From: Costus lasius
Lineage: Eukaryota > Streptophyta > Magnoliopsida > Zingiberales > Costaceae
NCBI GenBank assembly: GCA_027563935.2
Contig: CM050449.1
Location: 41,390,507 to 41,454,506, forward strand
Direction: 5' to 3'
DNA length: 64,000 nucleotides
Program-made: the position numbers and the translations under genes
Shown: positions 1 through 10,488 of the stretch, piece after piece
Layout: each line of letters starts with the position of its first letter
Numbering within the stretch: the stretch's first letter is position 1
Notes under the pieces: model-generated
What the model saw: only the letters and a program-made list of their open reading frames with translations
Told to the model about the DNA's origin: nothing
Database searches by the model: none

Positions 1-260
1 ATTTGCACCTCATTCCTAACCAGCCCATATGCCAGTCTCACATGTACTAGAGTTGTCTCATATCTACTCAGGCACATTGAAATGGGACAAGAGTTCGAGA
101 ACAAATCCAATCTGTCTCCATGGACATTATCATGTAAGAACATAATTGCATATGTAAACTAAACATGATAATGACAATGTCATAATGATATATAAGAAAT
201 ATCAGTATCAAGTAGTACAAAGGCACACCAAAACTAGGGCTCATGGCATAAACACCAACA
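1..260 (-). repeat. C1 3' LTR, partial (cut by window edge)
   Basis: The segment ends at ...ACACCAACA (complement TGTTGG...), followed at 261 by the complement of a polypurine tract (ATCTCCCACTTGCAC). The same LTR edge and tract occur in C2 at 17663/17664. The text is similar to 27850-28109, the far part of the C1 5' LTR. Confidence 0.9.
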
Positions 261-281
261 ATCTCCCACTTGCACTAAGAC

Positions 282-609
282 CTAGAGGTTGAGGAACCTC
301 GACCCCATATCTCTAGTATAACCATCATGCTTCTGTTGCACCAAAGCCTTGGTGAATGGGTCTGCAAGATTGTTCTCTGTGTCAACTCTGCTAATCTTGA
401 CATCACCTCTGTCAATGATCTCTCTGATCAGGTGAAATCTTCTGAGTATATGTTTGGACTTTTGATGAGACCGTGGTTCCTTTGCCTGTGCAATAGCCTC
501 ATTGTTGTCACAATAGAGCTCAATGGGATCCACAGCAAATGGAACCACCTGAAGATTAGAGATGAACTTCCTCATCCAAACGGCTTCTTTGGCTACCTCA
601 GAAGTAGCG
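282..609 (-). pseudogene. C1 RNase H, C-terminal half
   Basis: The minus strand encodes the end of a copia RNase H: an IELYCDNNEAI block, then SKHILRRFHLIREII and a LADPFTKAL tail. The N-terminal half is at 6905-7137, and the two are separated by NA1, which entered just after the EYVA codons. The insertion alone destroys the gene. The first codons at the 610 side belong to the inserted LTR, not to RNase H. Confidence 0.9.
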
Positions 610-2119
610 TGATGTAGGAGCATATCACATGATATTTGATCTAATTTTGACTTAGTCAATTTTTGCATAATTATTGTAAATCTTGATTATTCATAGACTT
701 AGTCAACAATTATGTTTATAGAGGCACTAATCCATCTTATTTTGCCATGACAATATGAGGTCCCATGACTACGGTCAAATCTCCTAAGCTCAAGCTAGTT
801 CAAGCTTATTCAAGTCCAAAGATGATGTGCTGTCAACTCAAATAGAGAAATAAGGGAGATTGAGAAGACTTGGCTGCAACGCTTACGTGAAGGACAAGCC
901 AAACAAGCTGAAGCAGCTCTCAATGATGTAAAGGATGGCTGTGACTTACCAAAATGAGAAGGAGACGTTGGAGACTTCCTTGAGCATTACAACCAACGGT
1001 CACAAAAACTTTCCAGCTAACCATTTTCCTCCTGCTCTATAAAATGTAATCTCTCACATGTAAGTGAATTGAAGAATTGAAGTTGAAATCAATGGAAATA
1101 GTTTTCCTCCGTTTGTCGGATGTCTCCTTCTCCCCTCTCTTCCTCTAGGTGCCGAGCACCTCTCCTCTCCCTTTTCTCCAGCTGAACGCCACTCTTCTCC
1201 ACCTCTTCCTCGTTTAAACAAGCTTCCGCCGCTGTCGCAAAACTCCCCTGCTTCCCGCCGAATCCAGCCTGGAACTCTCCATTCGCCTCACCGCCGGCGA
1301 CGATCCGGCCGACGGATCGTCCTCAAACTCCAGCCACACATCCTCCCTTTCAGGTCGAACCCACAACCGGCAGGATCGCCCCATCCGACGTCTGGATCGC
1401 CGGAATCGGAAGATTTCCGGTGACGCCTCAGCTCACGCCCCTGTTTCCGCCCTTCACCACTGATCGCCGTCGATCTCCTCCGACAAGCCCCCGTTCGACC
1501 CCAAACTCCGGCCACGAGTTCACCGTGGCCTGAGGATCTTCCAGTTGTAGCAGGTTGGGAGTTCAGACCGTCTCCGACGAGCGCTGGCAGCCTCTGCCCC
1601 ATCCCGTGTCCTCCCCTGTTTCCGCCATAAACAAGGCATTGTTGACGCCGCCCTTCTCCTAGCACCCAGACGCCACCGCCGGCCGGCCATCACGCCGGAA
1701 TGCGTCCCTACAGCCTCGAGCCACCCTTCCCCACGCCTCTGCAACCACCAACGTCGACCAGTTCATGCGCCCGATCCTCCGCTGCTTCACGAGGACACAG
1801 TCCATCCACCTGTAACTGTTTATTTCCTTACCCAATCTTAAACTTGATTAGCGTTTTGTAATGCAGATAATTAACGTGCTGGGTGATCCTGATGTACCTG
1901 ATTTTTCTACGATGGGGAAGAACGCGCTCTGATCATTGGACCCAATAACAAGACCTGATCTTCCTCCATTATTCTAATCAGTTGGACTGAACCCAGATTC
2001 CTCAGATCAGCTAAGTATCTGATCATCTTACTGCTTGGAATTATGGCTGCTTATTGTGATTTTAGGATTTAATTACTTTTCTTTCTGGTTTGCACATCAC
2101 GTGTCTGCCCCCCACATCA
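610..2119 (+). repeat. NA1 5' LTR (1510 bp)
   Basis: Starts TGATGTAGGAG and ends CCCACATCA, with TG...CA termini. It contains a TATA-like box at 1038-1044 (TATAAAA), followed by a CT-rich probable leader. Identical by eye to 5390-6899. Confidence 0.95.
1038..1044 (+). promoter_or_regulatory. TATA-like box in NA1 5' LTR
   Basis: TATAAAA lies 428 bp into the LTR; the same motif recurs at 5818-5824 in the 3' LTR. Transcription would start about 30 bp downstream, at the beginning of the CT-rich leader. The position suits an LTR U3/R boundary; function is inferred. Confidence 0.55.
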
Positions 2120-2122
2120 GTT

Positions 2123-2134
2123 TGGTATCAGAGC
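2123..2134 (+). other. NA1 primer-binding site (initiator tRNA-Met type)
   Basis: TGGTATCAGAGC begins three bases after the LTR and is the complement of the 3' end of plant initiator tRNA-Met. It marks the start of minus-strand DNA synthesis and fixes the element's orientation. Confidence 0.9.
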
Positions 2135-3928
2135 AGCAAGTGGCCAACTCTTGTCTGGCCACACCGATCCCTGGTTTGCTCTTTGTTTTAATTAAACAAA
2201 AAAAAAAAAAAAAAGAACTATTACTGCATGCTTTCATGTTATTTAGTTGCAAATTCTAAGTTATTTGCTACTGTAGTTTATTTGAAAGAAAAAATGCTTA
2301 CCTTGAATTCAATCCTGCACAAAACTGCATCTGGTTAAAACTGCATATGATCTATAGAATTTCTCAAAGTTGTATCTCAATATTACTCATCACCGAAACT
2401 CAAATCTGCACTGCTTTCAGATTTGCAAATTCTGATTTCTGAGATTTATGATTCCGTATTCTTGGGCTACTTACAACTCCTGATTTCTACCCTTGCTCTA
2501 TCGCTGATTTGTTCTTGAACAAGCTCGCTATAGTATGGGCTTTCTTTGCTAAGTTTAAGTTCTGAGATTTGTTTCTGTTTTGCGCGTTCCAACTGATTCC
2601 ATAAGCTTCCAAGTAGCAGTGCTTGATTTCTAAAATCTGTTGTCTATTCTTGTGTTTTGTGTTGAAACCTTGATGTTTTCTCATCTGCTGATTCTGGAAT
2701 TTGCATTGAGGTTTCTGATTTTAGCCTGGATACCGTAACTAACCGGGTTCGTTGCACCATGCTCAGTTGTGGGCTGTGTTGGGCTGTGTCTCATTGAATT
2801 TTCGGATTCCTCATCTGATAGAACATTCGGATTTTGAAAGGCAAAGTGGGTGTGGATTTCACCTCAGCATTGGGTGAAACAACTCACTTAGTTGCTAAAG
2901 GTTACACACTAAAGCTGGAGTTTTGATTTTCAGCTGGAAAAGTACTGTTACTTACCAGCTTGTGTTGTGTTATATGCTTACATTGAGAACAATTATGCAT
3001 AGAACTGCATAATACTTCTGGATTTTTGCTATGCACCTCAAATTCTGCATGTGTTTTCCTGATTCTCCACTTAGTTTTATAAATCCTGCAAACTGTGAAC
3101 TGCTGCTGAACTTATCATTGCATTAATATCTGATCTCGTAGTATACCTTCACTACTGTACTACCATTGCTAATACCTGCTGAATTTGTAAACTCTGCTCA
3201 CTGCCGAAACCTTCCTCACTGCATTTACTGTAGCTTATTGCTCCAAATACTGGTATTACAAGTTTGTGTGCACTGCTTGCTGAAATCTGTATTCTTCTAC
3301 CATAGCTGAATTCCTATATACTGCAGATTCAACCTGATTTTGCATGATTAATACTTGTCCTGCTAATATTACCTGCTGTGTTTGATCTGTGCTTGTTGAA
3401 AACCTCTGCTGAACATGTATACCTCCCTGTTACACTTTATACCATCAACGTATTTCAGTTTAAAATACCTATAACTGCAGCCATGGATGTATTGGTTTTT
3501 AGCTGAAATTACAGCATTTGGTTGTAAGTGAACCTAAATTAGGTTCGGTCTGAATTTTGATTGACTGCTAGTTTTGAAACCTGAAAGTCCTGCAACAGAA
3601 AATTATCTTGCTTCTCACATTTACATTTAGGGTATCTGGAAACCTGCATCAAATCTTGCTGAAAATTCATCTCCTGTTAATTACCATCAGCATATTTCAG
3701 TCTGAAGCACCCATAAGGCAGCTACTTATTCATCTATTATGACTCTAAATTCTGCACTTGAATGCTGAAATTTTCCAATCTACTGGCATTATTTTCTGAA
3801 CATATATATGCTGCAATTATTTTTTTTGGATTGGCCTTGATACACGGATCTTCTACATGCTGAAATAGTATTCCTGCACTGCACTTAAACAATAGTCATT
3901 TCTAGCATTAATTTTCTTGTTTATCATC
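2135..3928 (+). other. NA1 non-coding leader
   Basis: About 1.8 kb between primer site and the only long frame. It is AT-rich, full of stops, and built of loosely recurring words (CTGCA, TGCTGAA, TTCTGAT, ACCTGAAA). G1 has a shorter leader of the same style at 36380-36912. No gag remnant was recognised. It may hold packaging signals (inference). Confidence 0.6.
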
Positions 3929-5323
3929 ATGCGTTATTTTACTCAACAGGAAGTTATAGCTAGAACAGAACTAATAACTGTTAGGGAACAAAAGGCTCTT
4001 ACACTTAGTTTTACAACATTTAAATATAGGGTTCTTACTCATAAGCCTAGTTGTTTCACAACATACACTTTGTGCAATGGTTATAATAGTAAAACTGTTA
4101 TTGATCATCAAGTCAAGTTTAATGTTATATCTCCCAAAGTCATTGAGCAATTTGGCCTCACCATACAAAAACATGATTATCCATATGTCATAACTTGGGA
4201 AGACTATACTAAAACTTTAGTTGACTTTCAATGCTTAGTTCCTATTCAATTAGGCAATATGAAAACTGAAATTTGGTGTGATGTAATGAGTTTAGAAGGA
4301 TTTGACATCTTATTAGGGAATGAATTCATGCATGATTATCAAGGACATTATTTTCACAACCCTTGGAGTTATAGTTTTATTCATAAAGGGATGCCACACA
4401 TAATTCACCCTTATGATGAGTTAAGGGAGAAAACTAAAAAGTTGCAACATGAGTTCAAGGAGCATATGAAAAAGTTGCAACAATCAATGGAGAAATTAAG
4501 AAAGCCCCATTTACAAGTTGAACAAGAGAGTCCTAATCCTCTAGAGTTCAACCAAACATTAGAGCCTACTTTAGAACCTAAAACATGTCTTGATGAAACC
4601 ACTAAATTTGAAGAAATAAATCATGAAGTACCATTACCTTCAATTTTAGGGCCCATACCCATAGGTCCTTTAGAAAACATGCCTCAACTTGACTCTAGCA
4701 CATCTATTCCAACTAAGGAACCCATTATTAACACATGTGAGAATCAATTGCCCATAGAGACTCCATTAGGCATAAAACAACTTAAGTTTGGAACATTTAT
4801 CATTGATGACTTAGATAGCCAAGTTGAATCCACATCCATAGATCATGATGAACCACACTTTGAACCAATGTTAGATCCTTTTGCCATTGACCTAGACCCC
4901 AAGTCTCAATCATTAAGAGAACCACATCTTGAAGGCTTAGAAGACTTGACCCATGATCCCATGATCCTTGAGTCATGCCTCTTAGATCCAACTACCCACG
5001 CTCCTAAGCCACCTGTAAGGTCAATCAAACAAAGTGAAAACATGAGTGCTTTATCTCTTTTGCAAGTTGAACATATTGATTTTATCTTTCCTTCTCTTAG
5101 ATCCTATAATGGACTACATGAGCTTGCTAATATGTCTTGTTTAAATCTGAATTTTCTTTCACCTAGCTTATTGATTGTGAGAAGTACATTAGGGGTTAAA
5201 ACAAGACAACCCACTCAACTTATGCATGATCAACTCCTCTTCCTACCTATCCTCAAAGATGAATACACCTATAGGCCTCCACCTAAGCGTGATAAATTGT
5301 TAATTTCCATGCTAGTAGTTTAA
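3929..5323 (+). CDS. NA1 protein: retropepsin-like domain with degenerate catalytic motif
   Basis: 464 residues from the first ATG (3929); the open frame runs a few codons further upstream without another ATG. Residues about 45-140 match the protease region of gypsy Gag-Pol, including the homologous part of G1 at 38170-38380: TYTLCNG, then VIDHQ where G1 has VVDSG, then the GL and CLVP blocks, and a hydrophobic ILLG loop at 127-130. The catalytic Asp (D59) is kept but D-S/T-G has become D-H-Q (59-61), so proteolysis is unlikely. Residues about 165-195 are a charged Lys/Glu/Gln helix, probably a coiled coil. The rest is an acidic Pro/Leu/Asp/His-rich linker. No zinc knuckle, RT or integrase. 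The frame is intact in an element with matching LTRs, so it may still be useful to the element. Its role is unknown. Confidence 0.8.
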   Translation: MRYFTQQEVIARTELITVREQKALTLSFTTFKYRVLTHKPSCFTTYTLCNGYNSKTVIDHQVKFNVISPKVIEQFGLTIQKHDYPYVITWEDYTKTLVDFQCLVPIQLGNMKTEIWCDVMSLEGFDILLGNEFMHDYQGHYFHNPWSYSFIHKGMPHIIHPYDELREKTKKLQHEFKEHMKKLQQSMEKLRKPHLQVEQESPNPLEFNQTLEPTLEPKTCLDETTKFEEINHEVPLPSILGPIPIGPLENMPQLDSSTSIPTKEPIINTCENQLPIETPLGIKQLKFGTFIIDDLDSQVESTSIDHDEPHFEPMLDPFAIDLDPKSQSLREPHLEGLEDLTHDPMILESCLLDPTTHAPKPPVRSIKQSENMSALSLLQVEHIDFIFPSLRSYNGLHELANMSCLNLNFLSPSLLIVRSTLGVKTRQPTQLMHDQLLFLPILKDEYTYRPPPKRDKLLISMLVV

Positions 5324-5376
5324 TTGTTGCTAGTCATTTTAATTAACCTAAGTTTCTCCAGGAGTAGAAACACTTG

Positions 5377-5389
5377 AACCAGGGGTGTA
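5377..5389 (+). other. NA1 polypurine-like tract
   Basis: AACCAGGGGTGTA directly precedes the 3' LTR, where the plus-strand primer is expected. It is short and imperfect. Confidence 0.45.
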
Positions 5390-6899
5390 TGATGTAGGAG
5401 CATATCACATGATATTTGATCTAATTTTGACTTAGTCAATTTTTGCATAATTATTGTAAATCTTGATTATTCATAGACTTAGTCAACAATTATGTTTATA
5501 GAGGCACTAATCCATCTTATTTTGCCATGACAATATGAGGTCCCATGACTACGGTCAAATCTCCTAAGCTCAAGCTAGTTCAAGCTTATTCAAGTCCAAA
5601 GATGATGTGCTGTCAACTCAAATAGAGAAATAAGGGAGATTGAGAAGACTTGGCTGCAACGCTTACGTGAAGGACAAGCCAAACAAGCTGAAGCAGCTCT
5701 CAATGATGTAAAGGATGGCTGTGACTTACCAAAATGAGAAGGAGACGTTGGAGACTTCCTTGAGCATTACAACCAACGGTCACAAAAACTTTCCAGCTAA
5801 CCATTTTCCTCCTGCTCTATAAAATGTAATCTCTCACATGTAAGTGAATTGAAGAATTGAAGTTGAAATCAATGGAAATAGTTTTCCTCCGTTTGTCGGA
5901 TGTCTCCTTCTCCCCTCTCTTCCTCTAGGTGCCGAGCACCTCTCCTCTCCCTTTTCTCCAGCTGAACGCCACTCTTCTCCACCTCTTCCTCGTTTAAACA
6001 AGCTTCCGCCGCTGTCGCAAAACTCCCCTGCTTCCCGCCGAATCCAGCCTGGAACTCTCCATTCGCCTCACCGCCGGCGACGATCCGGCCGACGGATCGT
6101 CCTCAAACTCCAGCCACACATCCTCCCTTTCAGGTCGAACCCACAACCGGCAGGATCGCCCCATCCGACGTCTGGATCGCCGGAATCGGAAGATTTCCGG
6201 TGACGCCTCAGCTCACGCCCCTGTTTCCGCCCTTCACCACTGATCGCCGTCGATCTCCTCCGACAAGCCCCCGTTCGACCCCAAACTCCGGCCACGAGTT
6301 CACCGTGGCCTGAGGATCTTCCAGTTGTAGCAGGTTGGGAGTTCAGACCGTCTCCGACGAGCGCTGGCAGCCTCTGCCCCATCCCGTGTCCTCCCCTGTT
6401 TCCGCCATAAACAAGGCATTGTTGACGCCGCCCTTCTCCTAGCACCCAGACGCCACCGCCGGCCGGCCATCACGCCGGAATGCGTCCCTACAGCCTCGAG
6501 CCACCCTTCCCCACGCCTCTGCAACCACCAACGTCGACCAGTTCATGCGCCCGATCCTCCGCTGCTTCACGAGGACACAGTCCATCCACCTGTAACTGTT
6601 TATTTCCTTACCCAATCTTAAACTTGATTAGCGTTTTGTAATGCAGATAATTAACGTGCTGGGTGATCCTGATGTACCTGATTTTTCTACGATGGGGAAG
6701 AACGCGCTCTGATCATTGGACCCAATAACAAGACCTGATCTTCCTCCATTATTCTAATCAGTTGGACTGAACCCAGATTCCTCAGATCAGCTAAGTATCT
6801 GATCATCTTACTGCTTGGAATTATGGCTGCTTATTGTGATTTTAGGATTTAATTACTTTTCTTTCTGGTTTGCACATCACGTGTCTGCCCCCCACATCA
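5390..6899 (+). repeat. NA1 3' LTR (1510 bp)
   Basis: Same ends and length as 610-2119; no difference noticed on line-by-line comparison. Followed by the right copy of the TAGCG target duplication (6900-6904). Confidence 0.95.
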
Positions 6900-6904
6900 T
6901 AGCG

Positions 6905-7137
6905 ACATACTCAATCTCAGTTGTAGAATCAGCTATGGTGGATTGCTTGAAGTTTTTCCAGTATACAGCGCCTCCATACATCTTTAACACATAGCCTGCC
7001 AACGATCTGAAGTCATCAAGGTCGGACTGGAATGACGAATTGGTGTAGCCCTGAACACTGAGCTTTTCCTGTCCCCCATAGACCAAGAACAAATCCTTAG
7101 TTCTTCTCAGATACTTTAGGATGTTTTTTATAGCCAC
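6905..7137 (-). pseudogene. C1 RNase H, N-terminal half
   Basis: Minus-strand frame with SSFQSDLDDFRSLAGYV, GGAVYW, KQST and the IEYVA end that abuts the NA1 insertion. It continues into 282-609. In the intact family the motif is DSTTEAEY; here Ala is Ile. A stop separates it from the RT part further right. Confidence 0.88.
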
Positions 7138-7296
7138 TTAGTGTTGCAGACCTGGATTGGATTGGTATCGGCTAGTTATGCTCACAGCATAAGCCACATC
7201 TAGTCTAGTACACAACATTGCATACATGATCGATCCCACTACCGAAGCATAGGGCACTGGACTAATGTCATCCTCCTCAGCCTCTGTGGTTGGACA

Positions 7297-8463
7297 CTAG
7301 CTCTTTAAGAGAGTAAGGCCATGTCTCACTAGAAGGTACCCCTTCTTGGATTGCTCCAAGTTGAACCTCTCCAAGAACTTATCAATGTAGGTACTCTGAC
7401 TAAGAGCGAGAAGCCTCTTGGATCTATCCCGGTAGATCCTCACGCCTAGGATATAGGTGGCCTCCCCTAAGTCCTTCATCTCAAAACACTTCCCCAACCA
7501 TGTCTTCACAGACTGAAGACTAGGGATGTCATTTTCGATGAGCAGTATGTCATCGACATACAAGATCAAAAAATTCACCAAACTCCCACTGAATTTTCTG
7601 TACACACAGGCGTCATCTTCACTTTTGATAAAGCTATAATCTCTCACGGCTTCATCAAACTGAAGATTCCAACTTCGAGATGCTTGCTTTAATCCATAGA
7701 TAGATTTCTTTAGCCTGCAGACCTTATTAGCATCTGCAGGATAGATGAAGCCATCAGGTTGTGTCATATACACATCCTCTGTCAGCTTTCCATTAAGAAA
7801 CGTTGTCTTAACATCCATCTGTCATATCTCATAGTCATGATATGCAGCTATAGCAAGCAGTATCCCAATGGACTTGATCATAGCAACTGGTGAAAAGGTT
7901 TCATCATAATCCACCTCATGGACTTGCTTGAATCCTTTAGCTACAAGTCTACCCTTAAAGGTAACTATGTTACCATCCATGTCGGTCTTCTTCTTGAAGA
8001 CCCATTTACAGCCTATGGGTTTTACCCCATCAGGCAGCTCAACCAAATCCCAAACTTGGTTAGCTGACATGGAATCCATCTCGAATCGCATGGCCTCAAG
8101 CCATCTCTCAGAGTCCGGTCCAGTGACCGCCTCATCATAGGTCCTGGGTTCATCCTCAATGATGAAGATCCCGTCGTGATGGGTCGGCAGCGACCCATAC
8201 CTCTCAGGTGCACGACGAATCCTCCTAGACCTACGTGGGACCTGTGTCTGAGCCTCAGTTTGCCAAGCAACCGGTGCAGGCGGCTCAGGTTCCATCTCTG
8301 TGTCTTGTGGTTGCATTTGGACCTCGTCCAAGTCAAACTTCCTCCCAATAACTTCTTTCATGAGAAATTCTTTCTCTAAAAAAATAGCTCCACAAGCAAC
8401 AAAGACTTTGTTCTCCGTAGGGACATAGAAGCAGTATCCTTTAGTTTCCTTTGGATACCCCAC
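7297..8463 (-). pseudogene. C1 reverse transcriptase (copia type)
   Basis: Two abutting minus-strand stretches (8463-7822, 7818-7297) in the same frame, separated by one stop just before MDVKTTFLNG. They contain, in order, the integrase C-terminal GYPKETKGY block, a Pro/Glu-rich linker, the RT start (WLEAMRFEMDSM, GCKWVFKKK, RLVAKGFKQ, DYDETFSPV), the KSIYGLKQASRSW block and the catalytic YVDDILL. This is the copia order and wording. The copy is dead through the stop and downstream breaks. Confidence 0.9.
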
Positions 8464-8652
8464 AAACAGACATTTATCAGATCTAGGTTCTAGCTTACTA
8501 GAATCCTAACGTTTGACATAAGCCTCACATCCCCAGATCCTGATAAAAGAGAGGTTAGGGCGTCTCCCACTCCATAACTCATATAGTATTTTGGAGACAC
8601 TCTTAGATGGAACGTTATTCAGTATAATAGAAGCTGTCTCAAGTGCAAAACC

Positions 8653-9045
8653 TTAGAATGAGGGAGGTAGAGTTGCATGACTCATCATAGACTGAACCAT
8701 GTCCAGCAAGGTTTGATTTCTCCTCTCAGATACACTATTCCATTGAGGTGTTCCAGGAGGAGTGAGTTGGGATAAGATCCCACACTCTCTAAGATAGTCA
8801 AAAAACTCACCGCTCAGGTACTCTCCACCATGATCTGATCGAAGAGTCTTAATGGATCTACCAAGCTGGTTCTCTACTTCATTTCTAAACTCCTTAAAGT
8901 TCTCAAAGAATTCAGACTTATGTCTCATCAAATAGACATAACCATATCTACTGAAGTCATCAGTAAATGTGATGAAGTAGTTGTACCCTCCTCTGGCTTG
9001 TTTATTGAATAGCCCACATACATCACTATGTATGAGATCCAACAA
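8653..9045 (-). pseudogene. C1 integrase core
   Basis: About 130 residues of the copia integrase catalytic core. The three acidic positions are visible: Asp in HSDVCG, Asp in LRSDHGGEY, Glu in SERRNQT. A stop at the 9046 side separates it from the zinc-binding part (9058-9906), and another follows SHATLPPSF, so the polyprotein is interrupted on both sides. Confidence 0.9.
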
Positions 9046-9057
9046 ACCTCCTACCCT

Positions 9058-9906
9058 CTAACCAATCTTTGTGAAGAGCGCCTTTGTCATCTTCCCTATT
9101 AAACAAGGTTCACATGTATCAAATTCCTCCAAGGAACTTGAATCTAACAATCCATTTGTATGGAGTTGTTGAATGCGATTCATGTTTATATGGGCTAATC
9201 GACAATGCCAGAGGAAAGCGCCAAATGAACTACTCAGTTTGATCCTCTTACTATTTATAGAGTTATACATGTCTAAGACATATAAACCATTGCATAAAGT
9301 ACCCTTCCCATAAAACATATTTACAAATGAAAAAAAATAAGAGTTCTCTTTTATATCAAATTTAAATCCTTTCTTTCCTAAGCAAGGAATGGATACAATG
9401 TTTTTAGTAAGCGAAGGTACATAATAGCAATGAACTAGCTCTAACCGAAGTCCAGAAAGCAAGGAGAGAATTAAAACTCCTATAACAACAGCATCAACCT
9501 GTGCCCCGTTTCCAACCCGTAGGTCAATCTCTCCAGGCCGCACCGATCTACTTTTCTTGAGCCCCTGCATATTTGTACAAATATGAGCTCCACATGCAGT
9601 ATCCAGTACCCATGTCATAGAAGTAGAAAGGTTGACTTTGGTAATATAAATACCTGAGCTACAAGACAAGGCCTTCCCTTTCCTCTCCTCATTCTGAAGT
9701 TGCTTACAGTCCCTCCTCCAATGACCCTGCTCGCCACAGTGGAAGCACCTCTGTTCCTTTGATTTATTGGCCTTTTTCTTCAGTGCTTTGGTTGGACCTT
9801 TGGCACTGCCCTTAGCACGTGCCTTACCCTTTTTCTTCATCTTCTTGGTCGCAGGGACCAAAAGAACAAAATTGGGCTTGGTCTTTCCTATCTCTCGCTC
9901 GGTCAT
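9058..9906 (-). pseudogene. C1 zinc knuckle, protease and integrase zinc-binding region
   Basis: 282 residues: a Lys-rich stretch, CCHC zinc knuckle CFHCGEQGHWRRDC (54-67), protease motif WVLDTACGAHIC (Asp102), and the integrase HHCC region (HCRLAH ... CEPCLIGK) near the end. The protease triplet reads D-T-A instead of the usual D-T/S-G; C2 has the same D-T-A. Confidence 0.88.
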
Positions 9907-10488
9907 TTACAGCATATCCAGTAGTTCCTCCCTAGTGCACTCAATCTAGTTGATGTTAAAATTTATGATAAACAGACTAAAGCTAGGGGGCAAGGACTGT
10001 AGAATAAGATCCACAACCAGCTCATTATCTATAGTGTGCACCAGTCTCTTGAGATGATCCACATGCCCAATCATCGGTGAGATCATGGGGTCCCACTAGT
10101 GCACCCTCAGACAACTTGTACCGAAAGAATGCTTTGGCAGTGTCATATCTCTTAGTTCTAGCCTGAGCCTCGAATATCTATTTCAATGAGTAATTATCTG
10201 AAAAACATTTTGCTCCTCATATTGCACCTGAAGTTCAGGTGCCATAGCGGCTAGCATGAGACATGCTACTTCCAAAGACTCATCCTAATGCTTTCTAAAA
10301 GCATCCCTGTTTGCCATTCAGGCATTTGGCGCAGGAGCCGCAGGAAGAGGCTGCTCAAGGACATACAGCTTCTTCTTGAGCTTGAGGGCTAACCTCAAGT
10401 TCCGATGCCAGTCCATAAAGTTGGATCCAACCAATTTATCCTTCTCAATAAAGGATTGCAGTGACAATCCGCTATTGTTCATAGCCAT
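9907..10488 (-). pseudogene. C1 gag, N-terminal region
   Basis: Starts at ATG 10488 (complement) with MAMNNSGLSLQSF, then KLVGSNFMDWHRNLRLAL and KLYVLEQPLP, typical of a copia Gag N-terminus. Stops occur after about 55 residues and again downstream. The C2 gag at 22916 begins with nearly the same residues. Confidence 0.8.

Larger units (their letters stand above)
610..6899 (+). mobile_element. NA1: young non-autonomous LTR retrotransposon
   Basis: A complete LTR element: 1510-bp LTR, primer-binding site, about 1.8-kb non-coding leader, one open frame, short polypurine-like tract, 1510-bp LTR. The target duplication TAGCG is at 605-609 and 6900-6904, in C1 RNase H. The LTRs keep a constant offset of 4780 bp with no mismatch found by eye, so the insertion is recent. 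There is no gag with zinc knuckle, no reverse transcriptase, RNase H or integrase, so it needs enzymes in trans. The LTR start (TGATGTAGG), the primer site and the protein all resemble G1 at 35178, which points to a G1-like gypsy element as relative and possible helper (inference). Confidence 0.93.

Noticed and set aside
327..617. Plus-strand frame of 96 codons
   Set aside because: Antisense shadow of the C1 RNase H fragment.
1288..1744. Arg/Gly-rich open frames on the minus strand, repeated exactly at 6068-6524
   Set aside because: They lie in both NA1 LTRs, antisense to the GC/CT-rich leader; composition-driven, no homology.
4411..4991. Minus-strand frames across the NA1 protein gene
   Set aside because: Shadows of the long plus-strand frame.
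7928..8379. Plus-strand and second minus-strand frames over the C1 RT
   Set aside because: Shadow frames of the RT/integrase linker coding strand.
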